Part shown: piece after piece, positions 33,862 to 46,434 of the stretch | Position numbering within the stretch: position 1 is the first letter of the stretch | Layout: each line of letters begins with the position of its first letter | Translations under genes and position numbers: made by a program | Assembly: GCA_035222895.1 (NCBI GenBank) | Contig: JAVYIG010001820.1 | Coordinates: 1 to 64,000 of the forward strand | From: Strongylocentrotus droebachiensis | Lineage: Eukaryota > Echinodermata > Echinoidea > Camarodonta > Strongylocentrotidae | Length of the DNA: 64,000 nt | Direction: 5' to 3' | The notes under the pieces: generated by a model | Seen by the model: the letters and a program-made list of their open reading frames with translations, nothing else | What the model was told of the DNA's origin: nothing | Database searches by the model: none

Positions 33862-35190
33862 AAGGTGTTTCACCTTTTTCTTTGTAGTTCCCTAGATACT
33901 TCTTAAGACCAGTGGATATATTTTAATGAGTAACAATTGATCACCACCTTCCCACTAGTTTCAAGGAAAAATTCAGCCAGCTCTGAAGTATCAATGATAA
34001 TACCGCCGAAGCCCGAAGGATACATTACATGATGAGCATGTCTTCTAAGAAATGATTACAAAAGAATTGATCAATGATATTGTAATCGTAATACTGAACA
34101 TTCGATTGAGCGAATGAAATGGGGAATTGACATGATAGAATTGTACTTTCCAGCGCAGCGGTGTTTCATTTATCGTTTAATCCCATCACCATTTCTTAAC
34201 ATCTCGAGGGTTTATTTTAGTGTCTGGAAAATGATCCCTGGCTCTCCATCCGTTTCAACGAAATCCAGCCAACTCTGAAATATCAAGATAATACCTACGA
34301 GGGATACGTTACGTTGTCTTAAACATGTCAGTCAATTACCCTGCAAAGATTTTTTTCGTGAAAACGAAAATCTTTATCGAGCTATTCGTGCTTTCTGTAA
34401 CAGTCAAAGTCAAAAGTGAATGCATATTTACAGATTTCAGACGTACTTATATCAATAATTTTTGTTATAGTAATGATAAAACCACTAATAATAATTATAT
34501 TTATAATATAATGATCATAATACTAGTGCCTTGTATATCTCTCATGTCTTGCACATTACCTCCTGGCGCTCAATTTATATAATTACCCTTTCTATAGCAC
34601 GGCTGCAATGACAGCGCTCAATCAATTTAAGGAATTATTTCCTGTCGGTTACCATTAACTTCCCCTGGGTGGAGTATTGTTCTTGCCAAATCAAATTAGT
34701 GGGATTCGAACCCCGTGGTTAACAGTCCGGAGATTTATCCACCGGACCACAACACTTTTACTATACTTACAAACGAATCATACAGGAATAACGAGTTTTT
34801 TTTGGAGCAAAAATATACTCTAAATTTGTATCGTTTTTCAGAATATGAATCTAAACGTGTCAACACACACGCACACCCACACACAGATGAATGCAAAGGA
34901 ATTGATTTATAATGTAGAATTTGTCTACAGAACATTCTATTCAGCGAATAAAATGAGGAATTGACATGATAGAACTGTACAGACCCGCATTCCACCGCAG
35001 TGGTTCCTCATTTATCTTGTAATTCCCTCATCAGTTCTTATTTCGAGGGTTTATTTTTAGTGTCTAGAAAATGATATCACTGGCTTCCCATCGGTTTAAA
35101 CGAAATCCAGCCAGCTCTGAAATATTAAGATAATACCTACGGGGATACATACTGTGTTTTGCATGTCTCCTGAAACATAATCATGTGCGG
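33862..35190. repeat. Three dispersed tandem copies of a ~0.25-kb unit
   Basis: Copy A is about 33862-34050, copy B about 34095-34330, copy C about 34925-35190. B and C share gaattgacatgatagaa.tgtac, cgagggtttatttt.agtgtct, gaaaatgat, acgaaatccagcca.ctctga and aagataatacctacg in order. A shares cagccagctctgaa and the following block. A SINE lies between B and C. No open frame is conserved between copies. Confidence 0.75.
34545..34752 (-). mobile_element. tRNA-derived SINE
   Basis: On the minus strand an A-box-like gtccggtggataa (34735-34747) and a B box ggttcgaatccc (34701-34712) stand at tRNA-like spacing, with gactgttaaccac between as in an Asn-type anticodon arm. The body then runs ccacccaggggaagttaatg to a 3' region with tgagcgctgtcattgcagcc and gctatagaaagggtaatta, typical of SINE tails. 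The acceptor stem is not complementary, so this is a SINE and not a tRNA gene. Confidence 0.7.
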
Positions 35191-35683
35191 TTTACTTCAA
35201 TTTGTCAACCACATACCGTGCAAGTGCTGTTTAAAAAACAAAAGTGAATAAACGTACATCTTCATCGTTCCACTCTCAGGCATAACCATAATACAGGTTT
35301 ATAGAGATTTATCACGAATACAGTTTTTGTTAACGAACAAGCTTATAAAGTTTTTTATTTTTTCAAAGCAAATTGTTATCTTCAGAATATATATTGATTG
35401 CTTTAAAATGCAATCGACCAAACTAAAACATTCACACACGCATATACATGTAAGATCCTGTCATTGGTATATAGTAACACATAGATGATCTTGCTTGTTA
35501 AGCAATCTGTTTATATTTACTTAACACTTTTGTTTTAGAAATATTCCAGTTGTTGGTATAGACATAAAAATTAGAGCATCGCTGACGCCCTATTTTTTTT
35601 AAAATCTAGAATGTAGTTTAATCGTTTACTTTACACAGAATTAAAGCCCTTTTGGCTTTGAACAAACTTAAGTATGTATATCA
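35191..35683. other. Anonymous DNA
   Basis: No gene or repeat recognised. Confidence 0.45.
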
Positions 35684-35820
35684 TTATCATAATCTTAATC
35701 CTCATCATCAACATCATCATCATCATCAACATCATCATCATCAACATCATCATCATCGTCATAATCATCATCATCATCAACATCATCATCATCATCATCA
35801 GCATCATCATCGTCATAATC
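35684..35820. repeat. (ATC)n microsatellite
   Basis: About 135 bp of cat/atc trinucleotides with regular caacat interruptions and a few gtc variants. His- and Ile-rich (plus) and Met-rich (minus) frames here are artefacts. Confidence 0.95.
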
Positions 35821-35838
35821 TTTGTCTTTACAGAGCAT

Positions 35839-35900
35839 TTTGTTTCGCCAAACCTCCTTTTGTTGTTTGTAAATAACAAAAGGAGGTTTGGCGAAACAAA
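35839..35900. repeat. Perfect hairpin with 26-bp stem
   Basis: The arms at 35839-35864 and 35875-35900 are exact complements (core gccaaacctccttttgtt) around a 10-nt loop. It is followed directly by further gaggtttgagctcaaacct and tgagctcaaacctt palindromic words up to about 35940. It lies 18 bp from the (ATC)n tract. Confidence 0.85.
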
Positions 35901-35940
35901 AGGAGGTTTGAGCTCAAACCTTGGTCTGAGCTCAAACCTT

Positions 35941-36217
35941 GCTTTGTGAATTCGGGCCAATAAGTACAAATTAAACATGTAAATAACACAAGAAACAAAC
36001 TCATGAAAACACAGATATAATAACATAATAACAAATATAAAAAAAAACATTTTAGAGTGAACTATTTACAAACATAATGGTACAGTGTATAATAAAAACA
36101 TCCAATTGATAATTATTGAATTGTCGGAGTACTGACTACTGCCATTGAAAGGGAAATGACGTAATAAACATTACAATGTTGAGTGGATTGAGGAAAAGCA
36201 AAGAAAGAAAGATGGTA
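35941..36217. other. Anonymous AT-rich DNA
   Basis: No gene or repeat recognised. Confidence 0.4.
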
Positions 36218-36255
36218 ATTAGAGAGAGAGAGAGAGAGAGAGTGTGGAAGAAAAC

Positions 36256-36286
<31 letters not shown>

Positions 36287-36305
36287 TGAAAGGGGGGGGG
36301 GGGGG
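36218..36305. repeat. (GA)n microsatellite with terminal G tract
   Basis: Two GA runs separated by a short spacer, ending in a run of about 14 G. Confidence 0.95.
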
Positions 36306-36885
36306 AGAACAATGAGAAGACATTGATATATAAAACCTTATTATTCCATTTTTGGTTCTGTCCGCTTTCTGTCACTCGGGATTTCCTCTCACTTACAAAT
36401 GACCTAAAAATGCCAACTCCTTTCACCACTTTTCTTCTTTTATAGCAGAAAGGTTGAAATGATGAATGATTAACGATTAAGTGCTAAATGTCCGGTGAAA
36501 ACTTTGCGGACAGCGGGGCACATCAAACGTCACAATTCAGACAAGCGGTGCTTAAGTGGCTACTTCAGAAGTTCAGCTGAATACCTTTAGTAGCATTTGA
36601 AGCCATTTATTTAAATGTCACTAAACATGTGTCTCCAAATACCCTTGAAGAGAAAATGTAGAGAGCACTGGTAAGGAGAAGAGCAGAGGTCAGTAACAAA
36701 TCAACACGTTAAGCAATGTTAAAGACATCATTCATGGTCAAAACCACATCAAAGGTCAATATTCCCTTTCATCCTCTTTGCTTCACTGCCGAGAAGCTGA
36801 CCCGTCGGTGCTCGCGCTCGATGCATGCAGGCACCCCTTTCAGCATGTTCGAATTAAGGTAAATCCACCTACACACAATGTCCTG
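36306..36885. other. Anonymous DNA
   Basis: No gene or repeat recognised. Confidence 0.45.
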
Positions 36886-36886
36886 T

Positions 36887-36927
<41 letters not shown>

Positions 36928-36952
36928 AGAGAAAAAGAGAGAGAGAGAGATA
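36886..36952. repeat. (GA)n microsatellite
   Basis: Near-pure GA with one ggggag and one aaaag interruption. Confidence 0.95.
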
Positions 36953-37869
36953 CAAAATGAAAGAGAGCGACAGACAAAAAGAGAAGCAGAAAGAAAATTG
37001 ACAGACCACAGATGTGAAAGTGACAGAGGAACATAGCAAAAAACATCAAGGACAGATTAATAATGATGACCAAAGAGCTGCAAAAGAAGAACAATATATA
37101 AAGATAGAAAGTTTTGAAAAGTGAATGAGAGAAATGACTTTGAAAGGAGGTAAAGAAAGGAAGATACAACTCATTACATACACGCCCACAGCCAGACGCT
37201 AGATGAAAAGGAAAAAGCTAGATGAAAAAGAACAAACGTCTTGGATTTCATCCGGATTGACACTGTTCATCTAATTGCGCGGGATTCAACTTGCCTAGTA
37301 ATATATTAGACTTCATGATATACCTATTTGATTTTGTTGAATGCAAACATGCAGGACTTCATGTGAGGGCCCTCGAAAATAACGTCTGCAAAAGATAAAT
37401 ACGAATCCGCGGTTTGAAGAGAAGGAGATTATGAGATCTGAATTATAAAACTGATACTGCCTATACCTCGATTTCAATAAAATATATTAGGCATGTAAAG
37501 AGCATGCAACTTGTATGCGACACCTCATACCGGGGGCGGCGCCAGGATTAAAACTAAGGAGGTGGAGCACGGTTCTTTTAAAAATACACAAATAGGGATT
37601 CATGTTTTTGGTAATGTACTTAAAGGTATGCCGAATTGAGGTTCTAAAAGGGCACTTACTGGATGTGACTCAACTTGATATACAGTTGCTACATATGAAA
37701 AGAAAAAAAACTTATTTTTTGAAAAAGATAGGTGTTAATACAAAAGATTAATACATAAGATTTGTAAGGCGCCAATTCCACTTGACAATCTTTCAGCCAC
37801 TTTCCATGATTGCGGTCAAGCAGATTTAGGACGCAGAAAGGACAATTGTCTGGCATGATGTTGTTTTCC
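36953..37869. other. Anonymous DNA
   Basis: No gene recognised. At about 37531 the words cgggggcggcgccagg stand out as a local GC-rich patch and may be the start of an unrecognised repeat. Confidence 0.4.
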
Positions 37870-38310
37870 TTAGAACTGAAAACCCTTTCACCTCATTAGC
37901 CAATGACACGTCTCCAAGAGCAAAGGTTTAATTTACCGTTAACTGTAAAGTAAGTCAATTTGTGGCCTATTTTGTTTGGCGAGGTTGCATGTGTGTGGGC
38001 GTGTGTGTGCACGCGCGTGTGTGTGTGTGGTGCGAGTCTCCTTTTCTCATGTTTCTCAAAGAAGTTGGACAATTTGCGAAGCATCTTTTAATGACGCAGC
38101 CAGATTCATTGTGTTTGGGTGTGTGTGTTGCTGTTGCGAGTGTGTGTATATGTCGTGAAATGTGCTTTTAAAGATATTCTTCAGAAATGTCTTCTCATTA
38201 GCTTATGTTTCTTAAAAGACTGGACAGTTTAACTATTAGTTTAACACTTCACTATGGGCAAAAGGTCAGTTTACCCTTAACTCTGAAGTTTATAGACAAT
38301 GTGACAAAAT
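37870..38310. repeat. GT-rich segment with a degenerate internal duplication
   Basis: GT runs lie at about 37988-38030 and 38108-38150. Around them, 'caaaggtttaatttaccgtt' (37920) resembles 'aaaaggtcagtttaccctta' (38260), and 'catgtttctcaaagaagttg' (38048) resembles 'tatgtttcttaaaagactgg' (38203). This fits an old ~0.2-0.3-kb duplication. Confidence 0.4.
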
Positions 38311-39399
38311 AATTTGTGAATTATTTTGGAAATTGCAATGAAACTTTAAATGTTGTTAATACGCTCTAACATGATGTGATAACATGAGTATGTTTTTAAA
38401 AATTCAAAAGTAGAAGGAATTTTGTATTCATACAGTTTATCAACATGTCACAACTCAAATTAAATAATATTTGTTTTCACGGCTAATTTGATCTCTTGAA
38501 ATATAATGTTTTTATGATAATCAAGCTTTAAAACTCATATTCAGTTAAAAACAATGCGATACAATGTAAGACTTTGGGAGGTTGAATTAGCACAGCAAAG
38601 GTCAATATATTTCATGCTTTGCCAACTTCTGCATCACTCCTCACTCACTTTCCTTATTCTTTTAGAGAGTTACACGTATTCCTCCGTTTAAATTCCCTTG
38701 GAGTAAGTAGTTCAAAAATGTTATTGAAATAGCAGACCCATCTTAATCCCGTTGATGTTTATCATCCTACTCACAACTGAAATCGCGTCGCACCGGTGCA
38801 ATTGAGTTGGCGGTTGCCTTTCCATTAGCTTACCACACCAAATCTTTTAACCCCAAAGGATACAATTGGTGTCACACTTTTGACAAGATCTCATGATTAA
38901 ATGTATTCCCGGGTGATGGATACGGATTCCAATTAAATTGACGGATGTAAATTGAACACTAAATAATGAAATCGGAATATCAGAAACAATTAGAATTCAA
39001 TCTCGTGCCTATATCTATCATAATGCGTATAGATTAAGGCAACTATTGGTTTCGAGAAAAGATTGATGAACAAAAATCTTGAGGGTTTATTTTTTTCTTC
39101 GTGTAATGACAAACCAATGCCTGGATACCCGTTTGTCTTTCCTCTCAGGTATATTACATATGAATAAATAGATCTATTGAGAGTTATCGTTGCCGGTAAT
39201 GAAGCCTGCCAATATGTAAAGTTTCAATTCAATTTTTTAAATTTTTAAATAGAACTAATTTCCGAGAAAAAATGTGGGATGGAGGAAATTTTGTTTTCAT
39301 CGAATGACTTTTGACACCTTAATCTGCGTGTTCGTTTGACATACAACCCTTCTGCTGAAAATAATAATATGCAGTAACATTCAGAATTGGAGAACACAG
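38311..39399. other. Anonymous DNA
   Basis: No gene or repeat recognised. Confidence 0.45.
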
Positions 39400-39775
39400 A
39401 ACTATCAGAAGAGGAAGTAGAAGAAGAGGAAGAGGAAAAATGAGAATGAGAAGAAGGAAGAAAGAAAGAAAGAAAATAGAAGCAGAAGAAGAAGAAGAAA
39501 AGGAAGAAGAATGAGAAGAAGAAGGGGTAAAAGAGAAAATGAAGAAAAAAAAGAAATAGAAGAAGAAAGAGGAGGGGAATAGGAAAAAACAAAGAAGAGA
39601 CGAAAAAAGTTGAAGAAGGAGGAGGAAAAAAAGAAGAACAAAAACAAGAACAAGAAGGGGAAGAAGAAGAAATAGTAGGAGAAAAAAAAGAAGAGTAAGA
39701 AGAAGAGAGGAAGAAGAAGAAGAAACAAAGAAGAGAAGAGAGGAAGAGAAAGAAGGAGGAAATGAAGAAGAAAAT
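39400..39775. repeat. Long purine tract (GAA/GGA-rich)
   Basis: About 370 bp almost exclusively of A and G on the plus strand, dominated by gaa and agaagaag. The 188-codon Ser/Phe/Leu-rich minus-strand frame is its translation and not a gene. Confidence 0.92.
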
Positions 39776-41294
39776 CACGTGTAGCATTGAATATCCATGA
39801 GGCACTGCCATGACGACTATAATGCTGAAAACAATAATCTATTTACAATTTGATACTGGAAAAAGATCTCAATGACGCAAAAACAAGCTTTGGACGGACC
39901 TTTATGACGAAAAAAAATGAGAGTAATGAAAAAAATTCCCATACCTGAAAGAAACCACCCACCCCCTCCTCAGGTAGCCCATATTATTCATCAATATAAG
40001 TAGGTCATGTGGGACAGAACTAATCATATATTGATCATCCAATACCTTATGGACGCTCTACAATAAAGGAAGAACCGACGTCCCTTATAATGGCGTCAAC
40101 ACTCATGCGCATTTTCTTCTCTTTTGGTACCGTATTCGGTGACCTAAATTACGGGGGAGAAAGTGGGCCGCGATATATTTATTCGCCAGTCGAAGTCTTT
40201 CGGCGAAGTGGCAGACAAATCGAAAGAGAGAAAAACAAAGGAGCGAGGACATGGGAAGCGAAGGTAAAGTAGGAAATAGAAAACACTTCGCATGCTTCGA
40301 GAACGCCGTATGCTGCGGAAAGCGCAGAAAACGACCCACTCTGATCGCTTTAAAGAAAACAAAAAAGACAATTCCAAGATTCTTAAAGAGGTATATCGGA
40401 TGATGGGTATCGTGGACGAGTATTTGTTTAAACTTTAAAATATCGAAGTCATATTGGCATTTCAAAGTAATTCATCTTTTTGATGTGAACAAAAAACATT
40501 TTAATTTCTTTTGTCGGAATTATAGGCAATGTCGTTAAGGACGTTTTACAAGGGTACATGAAGCTATGATAACAAAGATATGAGAGAGAGAGAGAGAGAG
40601 AGAGGGATAGATAGACAGAGAGAGATAGAAAATAAGAGAGAGAGAGAGAGAGAGAATAAAAAAAGGGAGAATATAAATGTTGATGACCGAGGATCTGAAT
40701 AATATCATATTATTAAGAAAAAACTTAAGTGTCAAGGGATTTCATGCTTCCTTAAAAGGGGAAAAGCTGAATCGGCTCAGAATCGTAATGCCGTCAGACC
40801 AGTTTTGCGATGATCGTCTACGATTTGAAGCCGATTCGGCTTTTATTTGGACAAGAAGAGTATTTAATGTACTTAAATTCCCCTTATCATTATTTAGAAG
40901 CTAAATCAGGAAGATGATGTTTGTTTAGATTTCTTATTAAATAAAATGGCAGTTTCTTCGAAGATCGGATCGAAGGACGATTGGGTAGTGTGCGGTGGGC
41001 TTAAGAATACATACAATAAGATTTAGGATTTATTTTGTATACTTCGTGACTGTAAAGGTTACTGCACAATGAGTCTTATTCATACACAACACATTATCAT
41101 CTACCCAATTATATTATGAAAAATACCGACGACCGAGAATAAAACAGGGTGATAAAATGTGAATAGAAAGTTCAATTATGCAAAATCTCTTGTTCGACTC
41201 TGCAATGATTTGATAAGTCTAGCTCGACACAATATTGTGCAGCATGTTTCTATAGTCCTTGAATAAGATTGGGTACTAGAAGGACTCATTAATT
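39776..41294. other. Anonymous DNA with one GA microsatellite
   Basis: No gene recognised. GA runs lie at about 40580-40655. Overlapping frames at 40090-40465 on both strands have no known motif. Confidence 0.45.
40580..40655. repeat. (GA)n microsatellite
   Basis: Two pure GA runs separated by gatagatagacag. Confidence 0.93.
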
Positions 41295-41520
41295 ATAGAG
41301 CAGTTTAACTTGTCGAGGTTTAACCTGCAGTCAAACATGCCACTTATTAAAGGCCAACCTATGGACAAAAAGTGGCAAACGTAGACAGGTGGTTTTTCAA
41401 GACAGGTTCTACAACACACATTTCCATCTGGCGGGAGACAAAATGCTCGACCGCTATAGACAAGTGGCCTTCCAAGACAGGTTCTACGACACACACTTCT
41501 ATCTCGTGGGAGAGGTTTGA
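41295..41520. repeat. Two-unit direct repeat inside a possible TIR element
   Basis: Units at about 41388 and 41457 share tagacaagtgg, ttccaagacaggttctac, aacacacatttc.atct and a gggaga block. The stretch is bracketed by gaggtttaacctgcagtcaaac on the left and gaggtttgactgta on the right, suggesting an inverted-end DNA element with TA at its edge. Superfamily not assigned. A Cys-rich minus-strand frame here is incidental. Confidence 0.4.
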
Positions 41521-42509
41521 CTGTATCTACAGCAACAAAACAGGGCTATTTACCACCCTCATAATTATGCGTAATATTTCAACTTAACAGGTGTTCTTGC
41601 ATACTAAGTAACCATTATATTGCCCACATTGTGCATGGGAGGGGTGGAGGGGGGGGGGGGGGGGCTGTTCCCTCTCATAACCGAATTATCCATAGGCTAC
41701 ATATTGTGTTTTTATAATCCAGTTCAAACTTTAAATAGACCCAAAATACAGACGCTTTAAAGTGCGATTATCTTTAAGTAGCATCACTTGATTCTTTGAT
41801 GGTAGTGGGAAGGGTGGATAGGAACATTAGAGACTTGTGCCTCTATTTTTCTCTCTAAACAAAAATAAAAAAATCCGAATCAGGCCCTGATATCCTTCAT
41901 CATGCCTACGTACCCACCGTTATCTAAGTAAGATATGAACTTCACAGATGCCCTTTTCACAGGATAACTAGAACAATGTCACAATTTGGGAATAAACAAG
42001 TCCATTGCCTCTCGCAAAATGCGGTCAACGAATGATACGGCATACTATTTGTTACTCCATTCGATTTCTTGGGCCGAAATTGGAATTGAGGTTCGACATC
42101 TAGATCCTGTTTGTTTTGAGACTACCGCTCCGTACAAGCCCTAGATGTAAACAATCAATCATGAACGCCAGATGTATATATTCGCTGTCGAGGCATTGCA
42201 TGTTTTTTGCGAGATTGGATGGGTATATAGAAAGGGGTAGATCGACGATTCTCTAGGCAGGATTGGCGGGGGGAGGGGGCGGGGGCGGCGGCACAGATCC
42301 ATAAATAGAAGAACAAAATCAATAAAACGAAGGAAAGATATGGTATAAAGTAAGGAGCTTTCTCACTTCAGAGCCAACTGACACTGACAAGTAAAGAAGG
42401 AAGCAAGCGAGACAAATAGTTTCACATTCTAAGTAAGATTTTTGATTTTATCCGGGGGCACTAGTCATGCAGTCGTGCTACCCCTCCCTCACCTCCTGAT
42501 CCTTTGCTG
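41521..42509. other. Anonymous DNA with G tracts
   Basis: No gene recognised. G-rich patches lie at about 41640-41665 and 42268-42292. Confidence 0.45.
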
Positions 42510-42547
42510 AGAGAGAGTTAGATAGAGATAGAGAGAGAGAGAGAGAA

Positions 42548-42595
<48 letters not shown>

Positions 42596-42602
42596 GAGAG
42601 AG
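42510..42602. repeat. (GA)n microsatellite
   Basis: Near-pure GA over about 90 bp. Confidence 0.95.
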
Positions 42603-44319
42603 GAGTGTGTTCAGGGTTACGTCATGACATGTAACTAATGCTTGGGTTTGCAAAATGAATGGAGAATAGGAAAAACCGTGCGTACTGAAGTTGAAGGTCA
42701 AATACAATAAACCATATACATTTCAAATGATTTGTTTGTTTATGAAAAATGTCCTCATGATTGTAAGTTGAGACTTACCTTAAAATAATGAATGAATTGT
42801 TTTACCCAACCATCACGAGTCATTTCAGATGTGACATTTGTGACTATTTCCAAATTATGAAAAAAATAGGACTTCTTCACCTTCTTCACAAAGGTCATAG
42901 GTCAACCTCTTAATATCCATCATTTAATTTCCAATGCACTCATACATCGAAAATAGATATGATTACCCATTTTCTTTTCTCTAATTATATGAATCAATTA
43001 AGCTTTTAAAAAATGGACCTGCTGAGCTCTGCGGCCTCCTTCAATTATCATAATCATTTGCCCTCCTTAGTTCTTGGCGTTTTATTTTCGCTTGTACCCT
43101 CTCGACGTGTTAATGATAATGGGTTCGATTCCGCTGTCATTATCACCCCGTCCATCGAGATCATCAGTGTCGAAATGGAACACGTCTGCAAGGCACCAAT
43201 CCATTGAAGAAAAAAAAAACTCTGACATTTCAACGACAGGAGTTCCAGTCGCTTTAGGGATATTACCGCTGCCGAAACGCGTCAATCTTTCCCATCAAGA
43301 CTAGCAAACAAAATTCACATGTCCGAGCGAGTCAGGTGGAAAGATAAAAAGCCTTAAGGTTTATCACTGAGAATAATACATGCAGAACCTAAAAAGTGGA
43401 ATAGAGCTGAATGCGAGATAAAACCGACTGGCTTGTCATTCAGTATGCATTAAGAGGATTGTGCTGTAAACCGTAATAAGGATAAAATGCTTCAATTGCT
43501 ATTACGCTGAGTGATATCAGGGAGATGGGCGTTCAGGCTTGGCGCTATTCTAATGTTAAAACCGACATGCTTATAGCATTCGATTTTCTCCTTTGTTAAA
43601 AACATTCGTAAGGATATTTTTATAGTCAGAAAGACTACTTTTTGCTAAATTATCATGATAGCATGTGGGAATATAGATAATGGTGGCGTTTGTTAAACGC
43701 CGCCTTCAGTCACAATTGGAGAGTTTTATTAAATAAGTAATGTTTATGATATCCTTCATGATCATGTATTATGGCCCCTTCCTGGAAGACAAAAGAAACA
43801 AAAAACGGAGAGCTCCCACGTATTATCCTTTACAAATTGACTTTCGTGACTCTGAACTCATTACGTTTTTTTCGAATGCTTGTTTTGTGCTCCATGAGTA
43901 CATTACATTAAAAGTAAACTTTCATTTATTGTATGTATGTCTCTTCAATACGAACACTTGCTCTGTAGAAATCGTAGTCAGCCTGCATTCTGCGACACTA
44001 TACAGATAACGCCATCCGCCAAGTCAGCGTTAAGCTTCATGCTTTATTGTCCCCAAAGTTAAATGTATCGCGAAAATAAAGTGAATACATCAGTTGGGTG
44101 ATGTTTTCTTTCTTCTTTTTATGAATGCTGTCCTGTCGAAGTCTATTACGATTACATCTGGTCCAATCGACCGACAATATCTCGTGGCGGTATCTGAAAG
44201 AGAGAGGGGCGCATTCATAACGTCGCACGGGGAGAGCCATATTTCTCTTTGCAATAGAAATAATGGAGATGCCAGAAGGAAATGGACCGCGAAGATCCCC
44301 GAAATAAATCAAGAGGGGG
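42603..44319. other. Anonymous DNA
   Basis: No gene recognised. Overlapping frames at 43013-43304 (both strands) and 43740-44009 have no known motif. Confidence 0.45.
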
Positions 44320-44327
44320 TAGAGAGG

Positions 44328-44369
<42 letters not shown>

Positions 44370-44448
44370 AAGTAGATATATGTATAGAGACTCTAGATGT
44401 ATTATAGAGAGAGAGAGACAGATATATAGGGAGATGGAGACACACACA

Positions 44449-44489
<41 letters not shown>
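44320..44489. repeat. (GA)n microsatellites with terminal G tract
   Basis: Two long GA runs (about 44328-44366 and 44452-44478) with gata-type spacer between, ending in a G run. Confidence 0.95.
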
Positions 44490-46043
44490 GAAACAAGGGT
44501 AATGTATTCACCTGAACAACATTTCACAGGTAAAAAAGCATTGGCCTAGCTATCGGGAAGGCCACATGGGCACATTTCCCAATCGAAAACAGAAAATCAG
44601 AGACAAGAAGGGAGACATGAGTCAAGCGAGAAAGTATTAATGGGGTGAAAGGATCAAAGAGAACACGATCATATACCTTCCGGGAATGTTTTCTCAATCG
44701 GTGATCTTGTAAAAGTGGCACGTCATTTATCCAGTACGATAGTGTCTCCCGTCTCTCCATAATATCAATGCCCGTGGATTGCTGGACTCATGTATTCACA
44801 TACAGGTTGTACAATCGTTGTTTTGGGTTAGATGAAGATCCTGACACTGCAAAAGCTCTTAAGAATTGCTTAAGTAGTTTGACGCATATCTTGTCCCATT
44901 TTCTAATGAGGTGTCGAAAAAATCCTATGATTGTAATCCCTGGGCCATCCCCTATCTGAAGAACCGATTAATCTCTATATCGAAGATATGCTTCAACCTG
45001 TAATTAGTTTTGCCCTGTAATACGGCCTCTTAGTCATGTAAAGTGCTATATTTTGTCCTAGATATTTGATATTTATATTGAGAATTGTTAAATGAATTCG
45101 AATTACTTTGTATTTGAAAGGAATTATGTATTTCAAAAAGAAAATCTACTCTATTGTAAAAATGATTAACCGTTTATCTATATGTATCTGTATTCTCAGT
45201 AATCTGTATTCCCTGTCATGTATGCTTTGTGCTCTGCAATTTGTAATTAAATTTAATATGAACAGATAGTTAGCATCTATACAACGATTGTTTGTTATAC
45301 TTTATCCAAAATCAATAATTTATTTAGTTCTTTTTCCTTGTTATTGTGTAAAGTGCAATTACCTTTTTAACTTTCCATTTTGATATTGGTTTATAATTGT
45401 AGTACCACGACCAAGGTGGAAAACAGTGTTGTATCCTTGTATCTGTTGTATCTTTTGTATCCTGTATATATAAATAAATCCTTTTTATAAATAAATAAAT
45501 AGATAAAGAAAGTTATACAATTTGAATGATTAAACCATGCAGTGGAAGGGTTGTTTAGGTCAACTTATTCTTTGAGCAGGCGAAAAACATACGGAAAATC
45601 AGGTTGGGATGAAGGGGACGGGGGAGGGGAATTGTTGCTGGGTCCCCCACTTGCAAAAAAAGAGGGTTATACAGTTTCGACGAATAGAAATGTTACTGTA
45701 TTTCAATTATATACATTGTTTGTTGGTATGTCGGGAAGATACTTACTAGGTATGTATACAATAATTGGTAAACAGATATTTTCTTGGGAACATGGTATAG
45801 TGTGGTCTTGAAAATCTTGTGTATGCTTCGATTGGTTCTTTAAAAATAAATCATGACAGCCATCAGAGACCCCCCCCCCCCATTCACGTTTGATGATCTG
45901 TCGGGACAGTGGCCACGACAGGCACAAGCTAGTTACCCCAAAGCATCACTGGTAATTCTTAATGTAGTCGTATGTATCGTAGTTATCTTATCACACATTT
46001 GTTCATTAAAATCCAAACATGTTGGATTATTTTCAAGTTTTGC
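44490..46043. other. Anonymous DNA with a possible LINE tail
   Basis: No gene recognised. The stretch around 45400-45505 (gaccaaggtggaaaacagtg, then tgtatc repeats, then (AAAT)n) has the look of a LINE 3' end on the plus strand, but no coding part is recognisable upstream. C- and G-rich runs occur near 45872. Confidence 0.4.
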
Positions 46044-46047
46044 TTAA

Positions 46048-46430
46048 AGATAAACTTGAGTTCTGGTAATGCGATTGCATTGTGAAAGAAAAGGTGTGGA
46101 ATGGATCAGAAAAGTTGATCATATAGCATGTAAGTAATGGTGTGTCATGCAAGGTTCTGGAGTCTTCAAAATCATCATAAATTTGGCAAAGTCTTGGTAA
46201 AGTAACAATCACTTACACAGAAAGATGTATATGGGATAACACACATGGTGTCGGGGCTAGTACTACCCTGATTTCCTTATCTTTCTATGCTCATTACTCA
46301 GCCAGTATACATTTTCTTCCAAAATTGTTTGGCACATGACATTTATTTGTAACCTTGAACATTCAGTGTAAGTTTCGTTAGATTCTGTGAGAATTCATTT
46401 TCTTTTTTTTACCAGAACACCAGTTTATCT
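46048..46430. mobile_element. TTAA-flanked MITE, AGAGAAG family, inverted copy
   Basis: TTAA lies at 46044-46047 and 46431-46434. The ends are AGATAAACTTGAGTTCTGG and the inverse of AGATAAACTGGTGTTCTGG. The interior, read on the opposite strand, matches 24980-25260: tggaatggatcagaaaagttgatcat here against tggaatcgatcaaaatggttgatcat there. Length 383 bp. Confidence 0.75.
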
Positions 46431-46434
46431 TTAA

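Noticed and set aside
34700..34752. tRNA gene
   Set aside because: A and B boxes are present, but there is no complementary acceptor stem and a SINE body follows.
39245..39811. 188-codon minus-strand frame rich in Ser and Phe
   Set aside because: Translation of the purine tract.
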